From contig NC_086247.1 in the NCBI RefSeq assembly GCF_021018805.1, positions 97,543,338 to 97,607,337 of the forward strand: a stretch of 64,000 nucleotides of DNA, given 5' to 3'. The number at the start of each line of letters is the position of its first letter. The stretch's first letter is position 1. The stretch is from Prinia subflava. Taxonomy: Eukaryota; Chordata; Aves; Passeriformes; Cisticolidae. The position numbers and the translations under genes are program-made. Under the pieces are notes generated by a model that did no database searches, was not told the origin of the DNA, and saw only the letters and a list, made by a program, of their open reading frames with translations. Shown one piece after another: positions 13,011-22,011 of the stretch.

Positions 13011-14749
13011 TGATGACAGAAGAAGCAAGAGAAGCAATTGTGAGCAGCCTAACCAGGGCTGAGCTCCATAATCCAGCCCAGTGTTTGAGATACAGAAATG
13101 TACAGTATGCCAAAACTTTTCTTGTACGCTTCTAATCATCAAGGACTGAAACTCAAGAAACAAAGACAAAATATCACTGTTCAGAGTGATGAGATGGCAG
13201 CAGATGAGCATGCCCTGCAGGATTTGTCAGGTCCAGGTCCAAACACATGCAGACTGCCAAGGAACAGGGGAGTCAATCAGTGTCGCTCTGCAGGAACTTC
13301 CCTAGGAAGACAAGATAAAGTTCAGATTTAGGGCCTAGTGTATGGCAGAGAAAAAAGGGATGCTAGAAACGTTCAAAGCTTTAAGCAAATATCCAAATCC
13401 TTATCTAATTTGAAATATTAATTTGGAGAAAACTGGAAAACTAGAACTTCTGGTAACTGACATCAGTGTCCTGTTACCAGTAAATTATCACCTATGTGGG
13501 GGAAAAAAGGGCTATTTTTTAAAATATATGCAGTAAAAGCACCACTGGCAGGTGCTAGGGAGATATCTTGGAAGAAAGGAAGGATTCGTTAGGCATTCAG
13601 AGCCAGAACTTGCGTTAGCACAGCTGTCCTGACTGTGCTTTTCCTATGTATGCAGTCTCATCTCTTTCCAGATACAATAATGACTTCTTTGTACTTTATT
13701 ATTTTGTAATCACAGATTTCAAAATACCATATAGATGAGCCAGTCATGTAAATATCCTGGAAGACTCAAAACTGAACACATGAAAATCAAACAGAGACAG
13801 GATATAATCTTCCATGCCTTCAATAACAATTCCAAGCATAATGGCATCTGTTCATGCCAAGATAAGGTTAATTTGATCTTGTGACCAATTGGATCAAAGT
13901 TTCATGTGCCAAAATATTTGTATGAATATTTTTATTTGCATTTATTCAATTTCTGTACTTTGTTCATGGAATTGCATCAAGCTTTCAGTAATTAATTCAG
14001 TAATTAATTCACTAGTTATTATTATTAATCTATCAGCCATTTAGTGAAGGAAATATTCTCAAAGAGAAAGTTGCTGTAAAGCTTCTCAAATATTTCTGTA
14101 ATTTAACAACCTAGATCTTCAGAGCCTACTCAGGCATACGAATGCCTTTGAAAATATTGGTTATTACCTAAATTCCACAACATATTTGAACTACTGCATT
14201 ACTTCTATTCTCAAAGCTCTTAGAAGTTTCTATACTATGTATGGACAGGTTTTCAAAAGCATTTAAATGATATGGGATGCCCATAAAGCACCTAATGAGA
14301 CTGAGACACATTTAAGTGGAATATGCACCCAACATGCTTTCAAAACTCAACCCTCAAGGTTTTATTTTTTAAAAGATACAAAGACAGTTCTGTCTGCAAG
14401 TTGTCAGAAACTCACCCCTGAGCAAAGCAGCGTATTTCTGCCAACTGCCAAAGCACTGTGGCTATTTGAACTGTTGGATGGGAGGCACTATGCAAAACAA
14501 TTACTAGTTTTATTCAGAAGGTCCAATGGCTGTATTAATATGCAGCAGGCAAAAGAGAAAGTCTGCAGGAAACTTTTTAAATGGACCAAGAAGAATCTAT
14601 GAAGTGCTCTATCAAGTGCAATAGCCATGATGAACATTTTACTGTCTCATGCAGGCTCTATCCTCATGAGTATTATCATTGTTGTTATCATTATTTCACT
14701 GTACTGGCCAGAAATAAGAAATTAAGAGATAAAAAAAGAAAAAGTGACA
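13011..14749. other. Unique noncoding DNA
   Basis: A short direct duplication (AATTAATTCAGTAATTAATTC) lies at about 13990-14011. Nothing else was recognised. Confidence 0.5.
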
Positions 14750-14755
14750 GGAGAG
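14750..14755 (+). other. Target-site duplication of the gag-only provirus, left copy
   Basis: GGAGAG here and GGGGAG at 18676-18681 flank the outer LTR ends exactly and differ at one base. A 6-bp duplication fits ERVK/betaretroviral integration. Confidence 0.7.
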
Positions 14756-15063
14756 TGTCTCCGCGGGGCCTGACCGGGATTGAGAGACTCTGGAGACATT
14801 CTAGGTTCCGCAGGGCAGGGCAGGAAGACCCGACGTTTATTTACGAAGTCACTTATATACATTTCATATAATGACCATCGATTGGGGGATGGAATCCCCA
14901 CCTCCTACTTCACACTGGTCAAGCTAACTGTCAATTACCTTTTCTCCTCCCAACTAGAAATATGTAAACAATGGGAGACAGTTAGGAAAACATGCCAATG
15001 TTTACATTAGCAAGCGGGAGAATCTGCACGTAGGCTAGCCAGGGACAGAGCCTCATGGCAACA
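14756..15063 (-). repeat. 3' LTR of the gag-only provirus
   Basis: 308 bp, TG (14756-14757) to CA (15062-15063) on the plus strand, closely matching 18372-18675. On the minus strand it carries TATATAAG (14852-14859) and AATAAA (14836-14841), about 10 bases apart in that order. It has four bases (GTTA or equivalent) near 14967 that the other LTR lacks. Confidence 0.95.
14836..14859 (-). promoter_or_regulatory. TATA box and poly(A) signal of the 3' LTR
   Basis: On the minus strand TATATAAG (14852-14859) is followed by AATAAA (14836-14841). Both are unchanged from the other LTR. In this position the poly(A) signal would end the proviral transcript. Confidence 0.7.
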
Positions 15064-15078
15064 TCTCACCCTTTTAAG
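15064..15078 (-). other. Polypurine tract
   Basis: Directly inside the 3' LTR the minus strand reads CTTAAAAGGGTGAGA. This purine-rich stretch ends exactly at the LTR's TG and is the expected plus-strand priming site for reverse transcription. Confidence 0.75.
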
Positions 15079-16029
15079 TATATTAAAAAAGAAAACAGAA
15101 AAAGAAAAATGAACAATAATGTTACAGGAAAAAAGAAGGAAAAAAAACCTGTATGAAGTTCACCAACCTTCATTTAGGTAACGGTGTGAGGGCTACATGT
15201 TGGTCTGATTCTGCCTTTGCTACCCAGGGTTTCACCCTGAATCCCTTGCAATAACCTGCTCAAAATATCTCGAGCATAGTCTAACATAATTTAACCAACA
15301 CCCTCATATTTTTAAATTTTTATAAGATACAAGGGAATATACGGTGCAAAAGGCAGGAGCATTCCAAGAAGAATTTAACCACTCAATTCAAAATTCTGAA
15401 CCCCAAAAGTTCTGTCCCAAAACCACAACCCCCAAACAACATGCACTTTCCCCACAGAGGTCACAATGGCTACCGTACATAAAACTGAACCATAGCAAAC
15501 AATTCCTCTAAGTCCACGATTAACAGTCCACTGGCTCTCAGCATCACACTGCTCCAATCAGTCCTTGTCCAGCAGCTCCACAGGATCCAAAGTCTCTATG
15601 GAGGCCATATAGGAAAAGAGAGGATGCCAGTCCGTGTCCATGGTAATCAGATCTCAAAGAGGCTTCTGTGATGGGTGGCACTAGGGTGGCACAGGATGCA
15701 CAGGATTAAACAGGATCAGTCCAATGCACCTGAGGCAGCTCAGCAGACTTTCAGCGGCCGCCTTCCTAGCATGGATCGCAGAACCTGAGGATAGAGAACT
15801 TAGAAAACACAAATTGAGCAATTGACTTTTTCTCAAAGAATGCATGCAACATAGGATGTGGACGTAGAAACCCACCGCAAAGGTCCAAAGAAAACTGACC
15901 ATAGCTATGTGGCAACATCAACACTTCCTACACTTGAGATGATGGCTGTAAACCAGCCAGAGAATTTTGCTCTTGTTCTAGAGCTTGGGAAACTGTTTCA
16001 TCCCCCTGATGTCTTCAGCTTCTTCTTCT
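15079..16029 (-). other. Provirus region between gag and the 3' LTR, no recognisable coding
   Basis: Retroviruses carry pro, pol and env here. This 0.95-kb stretch has only short frames (for example 15681-15902, 73 codons, and 15375-15557, 60 codons), with no protease, polymerase, integrase or envelope motif that I can see. Next to the polypurine tract the minus strand is T-rich (15079-15150). It may be a residue of the 3' end of env plus noncoding sequence, but this is a guess. Confidence 0.6.
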
Positions 16030-16674
16030 TCACCTCCGACTTTTCAGGCTTGGCAAGGGCTTGGCATGACCCACTGCTTTGCATGTTTCTGCAGTATGGT
16101 CTGGATCCCCACATTGTGCGCAGAGAAACAAGGGAGTCACTTTCTGTGCCTCCTTTTCCTGTTCTCCACTGGCCTGAATATTTGCCTGTGTCTCATGTCC
16201 ATTATTCTGCCCAATATCAGCCGGCTGTGAAGCAGCTGATGGGGTAATCACCATAGACTCACAGGTGTTCAGAACTGCACGGGTCTGGACCATCTCCAGG
16301 ACATTAGAAGTCTCTGGAATGGTTTCCAGGAGCCTCTGGCAAGCAGAATTAGCATGGCTTCTTGCCAATTGCTCCAATAATATCATTCTTAAGGTACTAT
16401 CTTTGACTCTTATCTCTAAAAATTGCATCAGACGCGATATGAACTTATGAAAAGCTTCCTCTGGCTTCTGTGCTATGTCTAAGAAGTCTTGCTTTGGGGA
16501 GAAGGATAACTTGGTTTTTATCAATGCAGATATATATCTGCACGAATCTAAGACAGTGCGAGAAAGACCAGTTTGCACCTCAGGGCAAGCATATTGACTC
16601 CTCCCCATAAGTAGATCAGCTCCAACCCCAAACAAGGGATCGTCTCGAGGCAGGTGGCTATTTCTGACAGCCAT
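16030..16674 (-). pseudogene. gag: gag, 3' part: capsid C-terminal domain and nucleocapsid
   Basis: This 214-codon piece follows the amber codon in the same frame as the upstream gag piece; 16674 is its first internal ATG and not necessarily a used start. Residues 67-82 fit the retroviral major homology region, with I67, Q69, E72/E73, F78, R81 and L82. The usual Gly after Gln is Lys (K70). Residues 185-198 form a perfect CX2CX4HX4C zinc knuckle (C185, C188, H193, C198; bases 16081-16122), which in retroviruses packages genomic RNA. Only one knuckle is present, where alpha- and betaretroviruses usually have two, and the frame stops 16 residues later, so the nucleocapsid is shortened. No protease frame follows. 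Confidence 0.9.
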
Positions 16675-16716
16675 TTCTCCAGCTAGGAATTTTCCACTTC
16701 TCTCAAAGGTAAAAAC

Positions 16717-16719
16717 CTA
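16717..16719 (-). other. Single in-frame amber codon interrupting gag
   Basis: The two gag pieces are in the same frame (their starts, 18282 and 16674, differ by 536 codons) and are separated by one TAG, preceded by CAA and followed by GTT. After it the frame stays open to 16030. The simplest reading is an inactivating substitution; a CAG-to-TAG change is one route. It is not placed like a gammaretroviral gag-pol readthrough stop, because it falls inside capsid. Confidence 0.9.
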
Positions 16720-18282
16720 TTGAAGTTCAAACATCACTGATGCAAAACCTCTTATTTCATAAGGAAATACGAGATTCTCAAATTCTGCAGTTATCCATTG
16801 AATTGCCTCAGTGAAGCTTGTATTATTTTTTGCCACATCCCTTAATAAGGGAAACGGGACTGCCCATGATGGGTCATCATGGCTATGATGCTGTGGAACC
16901 AAACCCACAGGTCCCTGAACTGGCTCGGGCAAAGCTGCATCTGCAGGCAGCAGCTCTGTTAGCTTAGCAGCCTGATTTGGCTGGGATACAGGACCAGAAA
17001 TTGCATCCCAATTTATGACAGGTTGAACATGTATCTCCAACAACGCTTTCGCCTCTTCTTCATCCCCCATAGCCGGCTCGACCCCGTCGGGAGGGCGGGC
17101 AGGGGACAGCGACTCACTCAGCCTCCGCTGTGAGCGGGGGGGTGTCGGTCGCACTGGGCAGGGGGGCGTGGCAGATTGGCCACAGCTCTTGGCTCCTGCT
17201 CCATCAGGAGATGGGTTGGTGGGTGGGTTGGCGGCAGCAGCGGCAGCTGACAGCCCCTCCCGCTCGGTGCGGGGGGGTATTCCCCAAGCAGCAGGGAGGG
17301 GAAGCGCAGCGGTGCCGGGCGGCGGCACGGGGGGGTCGCACGGCATGGGGGGCCCCGCAGCGGCAGGCAGCATTCCGCCCAGCCCTCCCCCCGCGGCGCC
17401 GGACTGGCACCTGACGCGTGGGGTGGGGCGCGGCGCAGTGGGCGGCGACGGCGGCTCCGCTGTGGGCGCTGCACGGGCCGCCGCCGGCGGCGACCCCGCG
17501 CACAGCATTTGGTGCAGCGGGGGGACGGGGCAAGGAGGGGCCGTCCCCGCCAGGCTCGCCTGCCGAATCCTGCACGGAGCAGGTCGTGGCGGGGCGGGGC
17601 GGGCCAGGGAGGCGGCAGCAAGGGGCGACGCCGGCAGCTGCAGGGCGGACCCTGCAGTGGCGGCGGGCAGCGGGGGGGTCGCCGCGGCATGCCGGGCCCG
17701 TGAGGGCCGGGGAGCAGGGCCGGCGGAGCGGCGGGAGCGGCATTGAATCGCTCTGGCTCGGCGCGACATGGGCGGATGCGGCGCGCGCGTGCCAGCGGCA
17801 CTGCCCGGGCACAGTGGCCCAGCAAAAAGGCTCACAAAAGTCCCGCAGCCCTTCCAAGACCCGCGCTGGCTACGCCCAACCCCCGACATGGGAGTGGGGG
17901 TCTCCTGCTTGGGCTCGAACTCTGCATTAGAGCAATCATCGTCATAAGAGACGGAGCTCGCAGGGGAACCAGTCCTGGTTCCTGTCGAAAGCCCAGAATC
18001 AGCTTTGAATTCTTCTCCAGCCTCTTTTAAAAGCAGGAAAACTGTGGTCCATGCACGTAAAAGAGTGCCTGCCTTAGAGTTTCTGTCAAGGACGGATGAG
18101 AAAAGGCATTTCCCCAGGGTTCTCCATGGGCCAATATAAAGTGCCTTTTCAGCAGTATGAAAAATTCCAAGCTTTTTTCCCCAGTTATACAGTTCTCTTA
18201 CATGAACCTCGGTCAGGTCAGCGTCACAGGACATCAGAAGGGACTGGAACAGTTCCAACAGAAGTTTCTCCTCTGAGAACAT
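16717..18282 (-). pseudogene. gag: gag, 5' part: matrix, proline-rich linker, start of capsid
   Basis: A 521-codon frame from ATG at 18280-18282 to TAG at 16717-16719. Residues 1-90 look like a retroviral matrix domain (helical, with GIFHTAEKALYIGPWRTLGK, residues 39-58). There is no Gly at position 2, so no N-myristoylation signal. Residues about 160-400 are a Pro/Ala/Arg-rich linker encoded by very GC-rich DNA and contain a PTAP late-domain motif (residues 281-284, bases 17431-17442), which in other retroviruses recruits TSG101 for budding. Residues about 455-500 resemble the beginning of capsid. The capsid N-terminal domain looks shorter than usual where the frame breaks, suggesting a deletion beside the stop. 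Overlapping frames on both strands at 17118-17930 reflect GC content, not genes. Confidence 0.88.
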
Positions 18283-18355
18283 CGTGGGTTTCCTGCAGCT
18301 TGTGGAAGACAGATTTTTTCTTCTTTTTTCCTTGTCTCACAAGCTTGCTACTTGA

Positions 18356-18369
18356 CCACGTGGGCACCA
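18356..18369 (-). other. Primer binding site, tRNA-Lys type
   Basis: Two bases inside the 5' LTR the minus strand reads TGGTGCCCACGTGG. This matches the Lys-type site of ERVK elements (TGGTGCCCAACGTGG) except for one missing A. Such a site binds the 3' end of a host tRNA to prime minus-strand DNA synthesis. Confidence 0.75.
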
Positions 18370-18371
18370 AG

Positions 18372-18675
18372 TATCTCCGTGGGGCCTGACCAGGATTGAG
18401 AGACTCTGGAGACGTTCTAGGTTTTGCAGGGCAGGGCAGGAAGACCCGATGTTTATTTACAAAGTCACTTATATACATTTCATATAATGACCATCGATTT
18501 GGGGATAGAATCCCCACCTCCTACTTCACACTGGTCAAGCTAACTGTCAATTACGTTTTCTCCTCCCAACTAGAAATACGTAAACAATGAGAGACAGGAA
18601 AACATGCCAATGTTTACATTAGCAAGCGGGAGAAACTGCACATCGGCTAGCCAGGGACAGAGCCTCATGGCAACA
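18372..18675 (-). repeat. 5' LTR of the gag-only provirus
   Basis: 304 bp, aligned along its length with 14756-15063. On the minus strand it begins TGTTGCCATGAGG and has TATATAAG (18468-18475) and AATAAA (18452-18457). The terminal CA has become TA on the minus strand (plus-strand TATCTCC against TGTCTCC in the partner). Confidence 0.95.
18452..18475 (-). promoter_or_regulatory. TATA box and poly(A) signal of the 5' LTR
   Basis: TATATAAG (18468-18475) and AATAAA (18452-18457) on the minus strand are intact, so the LTR keeps core promoter motifs that could start a transcript through gag. Activity is not shown by sequence. Confidence 0.7.
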
Positions 18676-18681
18676 GGGGAG

Positions 18682-21332
18682 AACCCTGTTTCTGCCTCCC
18701 CTCAATAAAGGAAAGCACAGCAAGGACAGATTACGTTTGCATCAGGAAGGTCAGAGGTGGGGAGAGTGCTCCTTCATCCATGAGACTCAGATCCTAAGCA
18801 GCAGTACTTAGCAAGGTATTAACAGCTGCTTGCACTACTGTCTCAACTGCACTCTGAAGGCAATAGTCCCTCAGACTGATGTGAAGCTCCCAAAGCATTC
18901 TCTTGCCATGGTGTGAAGTTATTTGGGAGCCTATTTATCTGTTTTGCACTGTTTTCTGTTAATGTGACAGCTAATGTGCATGCTGCTTGCAAAGGCTGAA
19001 ATGAGACACAGAGCTCTTATGGGAAGCCAGAAGCTGCTCATAAGGAAAGATCATGTTACTGTTTTATAAATTATTTTGCAGTGGTGATAATTGTGCTCTG
19101 ATGTCTGAGCTGTATAGGGCCAACAGCAGAAATATGGGGTTTCCTAAATTATTTCCTAGAGAAATTTCTAGTCTTCCCATCTATCACATAACATTCATAT
19201 TGTTTATAGTCAGAGCTGGTTACATGCCTTGCAATCCAAGTCTTTGGGCTTCCCTATCAGCTGGAGATAGGAAGAACAGAAATTTACCTGTTGGCCACTT
19301 AGGCCACTTGAAAAAATCAAAGCAGGACAACTGAAGGAAATAAGTGAATACATATTTGTTTATTTCCTAGTCATATGGGAAGTCAAGGAAGACTTTAGGG
19401 AATTGAATAACATTTTTGTATAGTGTTCCATAACACATTTTCCTTGATGCTATATAGATCCTTTTCTTACTGTTAGGTCTACTGGATACTCAAGTCTGAA
19501 AATAGGCAAATGCTGGAGATCCTGCTGGCATTGTTGAACAGACCTCAGCTTATTACAGAACACAGTCCAAAATGTCTGTTACCCCACACTGTAATCGTCC
19601 AAGAGATTCTTTCCAGAAAATGGACTACTCTGTTTGGGGGTAGGTTGCAACATATTACACAAATCATTACTAAAATAGAAAGTACTTTCTTTTTTTTCAC
19701 AACTCCCAAGGGCCAGTGTGTGAGCTGAAGTGAGGTTCCCAGGCCCCTGGGAAGAGGATGTGGGTGGGGATCACAGGCAGGGCTGGTCAGGGCCTTAAGA
19801 CATGTCAGAGTCCTGATAGTTTTCTCACATTTCATTTCAAGTTAATAGCAATGTTTCTTTCCACTTTTAATATATACGGTTATTATTATTTACTGTTATA
19901 ATCAAGAAATTATGTAGCACCAGAAAAAGCATCATTAATTAAAAGTTTAGGAAAAATTAAAAATAGAAGAAAATTGTCCATAATTTCCTTTGGGATGAGA
20001 AAAAGGGAAATAAATGACACTCCCGTGAGCTAGGGGTTAGAACACACACCGTAGACTGTGCGCCAGACAAATCATTGAGGTCTGGTAAGTAAATATTCCT
20101 TGTAATGTTAAATAAGTAAAATAAAATAAAATAAGGTACATTTAAAAAATTGTGTTTATTTCATTCTTACCCACTTAAAATTTCCACTTTGTGTGTTCCA
20201 CTTTTGCTGACCTGATGTCTGCAAAACCCATCTGAAATGGATTCTTCTCTTCTCAGAAATAGCAATGCAGGTTAGGATGAAAGTCTGGGACCTTTTAGTA
20301 AGGCCAAAAAAACTAAACCAAACCAAACCAAACCAAACCAAAACAAAAAACCAACAAAACAAAACAAACAAACAAAAAAAACCAGTCTGGGAATGGACAG
20401 GATAGCATTTAGTATATGGATGTTCTGAAGCTTATGCAAATTCTTAAATAAGGAACTATAACTCCAACACTAAGTATAAGAATACAATCTTCAAAATACA
20501 ATTTTTGGAAATGGTTACTTGCATAATTTCTCTTAGGGATCAGAGAGAAACTTCCAGTAAAACATCACTGCTCCTCAGAACAAACTGCAAGAAAAAATTT
20601 TCTCCCAGTATTTCAACTGAATCATGATGTGAAATTGTTTTCATCATTTGCCACTGCATTTTTCCTCATAAAATAGCTCAGATTATCAGCAGTTCCATGT
20701 GAAAAACATTTATTGTTGTCTTTTTCTGAAGGGTTTTCAGAAGGATGGGGGGGTGTGGAGTGATGTGTTATGATTTAGGGATTGCTCCAAGTTAATCCCC
20801 AGCATGAATACTGACAGGATTTTCTGTTCTTTCAGTTCAGATTTTGTCTAAGAATCAAAAATCTACCATTTATTATATATTTTCCCTTTAAAACAGATTC
20901 CTGGACAATGACAGATGAGATTCTGTTCTTTTCATGTCATGACATTGTTCAAGATTTTCTCCTTTACCTGAACTTCCTAAAGAAGCCTGAAAAGAGCAGT
21001 TATTAAAGGCACATGCCATGAAGTTACTGTCAATCAGATGCTGCTGTTGTTACTTTTCTATCTGTATACTAAAAATCTAAGAACTGAAACCGTTATAGAA
21101 AATCTTGCACTTTTTTTCTGCTAAAATCTGTATGAGCAGATGCCTAATCCAAAACTCAAATGAGTTCAAAGTCAGTCACCTGAGTTAGAGACCAGACAAA
21201 AAAACTTCCTTTAAGCTGCCAAGATAAGAAGTTTTAATCATAAAGACTCAATAAGACTAATAACTTCAGTTGTTCTTCTCTGAGATTACTGGTTTTATTG
21301 CTTTTGACCTTCTCGGTAATTTTTGCAGGTTT
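18682..21332. other. Unique A+T-rich noncoding DNA
   Basis: Contains an A-rich simple stretch with (CCAAA)n units (about 20311-20382) and short AAAAT runs near 20118-20133. No gene or transposon was recognised. Confidence 0.5.
20311..20382. repeat. (CCAAA)n and A-rich low-complexity repeat
   Basis: Four to five CCAAA-type units followed by an A/C-only stretch. It is the reverse complement of the motif at 5161-5227. Confidence 0.85.
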
Positions 21333-21336
21333 GTCT

Positions 21337-22007
21337 TGTTATAAATGTGGAATGGTTAATTCATGTTCTTATGATAAATTGGAAATTTATAAAATTGTAT
21401 AAAGTGATATCAGGTAAAAGTTTATGTTTTAAGAGATTTTGCAGCAGATGGTGAAACTGACCACCCTGAAATAGCCGGCGCCCCCATTCAGAAAAGAACA
21501 AAGGAGTTTTCCGGGAAAGCTTGCAGCCTTCTCAAGCACCGGGAGGGGACCTCCAGAGATAAGCTGGCACCAGCAACTCACACCTTGGGTGCCACCTTCA
21601 CAGACCATCAAGCCACATCTTCGATATCTCGATCATTCATCAACTATAAGGACCTACTGAAATTGGACATTAACATTTGAACTGAGAAAGAACTCTTTTC
21701 TGCTTGGTCGGGGAAACTCCCAAATTTGTATAGTTGGTGGGGAAACAATGGGAAATGTGGGGAAATATTGCCGAGGGCGGAATAAAGTGTATAAAAACCA
21801 AGCCCCGAACCGGGCTAATTTGTGAACTGTTGGGGGAGATAGCAGGCTGCCAGACCCTGTATCTCACGGTTCATCCTTGACATTTCCCAGGAAAACTCTG
21901 TCAAGTTTCTCCGCTGTTGGTGGGTTATCGAAATTCTGTGATTTGATTTGTTATTAATAAACCAAATTATTATTTCAAATTGGAATATCTGATTGGCATT
22001 TGTAACA
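21337..22007 (+). mobile_element. Solo LTR, gammaretrovirus-like (4-bp TSD)
   Basis: 671 bp with imperfect inverted ends: TGTTATAAATG at the start and CATTTGTAACA at the end. GTCT flanks both sides (21333-21336 and 22008-22011). It has TATAAAAA (21790-21797) and AATAAA (21956-21961), placing U3-R-U5 on the plus strand. No gag, pol or env sequence adjoins. A diverged inverted copy lies at 59821-60408; shared blocks include AACTGAGAAA, GTGTATAAAAAC and CCGCTGTTGGTGGGTT. The 4-bp duplication suggests a gammaretrovirus-like (ERV1) family. Confidence 0.88.
21790..21961 (+). promoter_or_regulatory. TATA box and poly(A) signal of the solo LTR
   Basis: TATAAAAA at 21790-21797 and AATAAA at 21956-21961 mark the ends of the presumed R region of this LTR. 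Confidence 0.65.
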
Positions 22008-22011
22008 GTCT

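Larger units (their letters stand above)
14756..18675 (-). mobile_element. Gag-only ERVK/betaretrovirus-like provirus
   Basis: A 3.9-kb provirus on the minus strand. In transcription order it has a 5' LTR (18675-18372), a Lys-type primer binding site, a leader of only about 73 nt, a Gag frame (18282-16030) with one amber break, about 1 kb with no recognisable protein, a polypurine tract, and a 3' LTR (15063-14756). No protease, dUTPase, reverse transcriptase, integrase or envelope motif was found, so it could only have moved using enzymes supplied in trans. By eye the two LTRs differ at about 16 of 304 aligned bases plus one 4-base gap, many being C/T or G/A changes at CpG sites, so it is neither very recent nor ancient. 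The Gag features and 6-bp duplication support the ERVK class; exact family is unknown. Confidence 0.9.

Noticed and set aside
12762..13211. 149-codon minus-strand frame
   Set aside because: Most of it overlaps an old CR1 fragment, and the remainder has no recognisable motif.
15681..15902. Env-like remnant in the provirus 3' region
   Set aside because: The 73-codon frame has a hydrophobic start and some Cys residues but no fusion peptide, immunosuppressive-domain or CX6CC-like motif that I can place, so I leave the region unassigned.
15858..16247. 129-codon plus-strand frame
   Set aside because: It is antisense to the capsid/nucleocapsid coding segment, whose zinc knuckle and homology region explain the sequence.
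16717..16719. Programmed readthrough of the gag amber codon
   Set aside because: The stop falls within capsid rather than at the gag-pol border, and no pol follows, so readthrough as an expression strategy is not supported.
17118..17930. Several 170-235-codon frames on both strands overlapping gag
   Set aside because: They lie in the GC-rich linker, where stop codons are rare in every frame. Only the minus-strand frame continuous with matrix and capsid motifs is supported.
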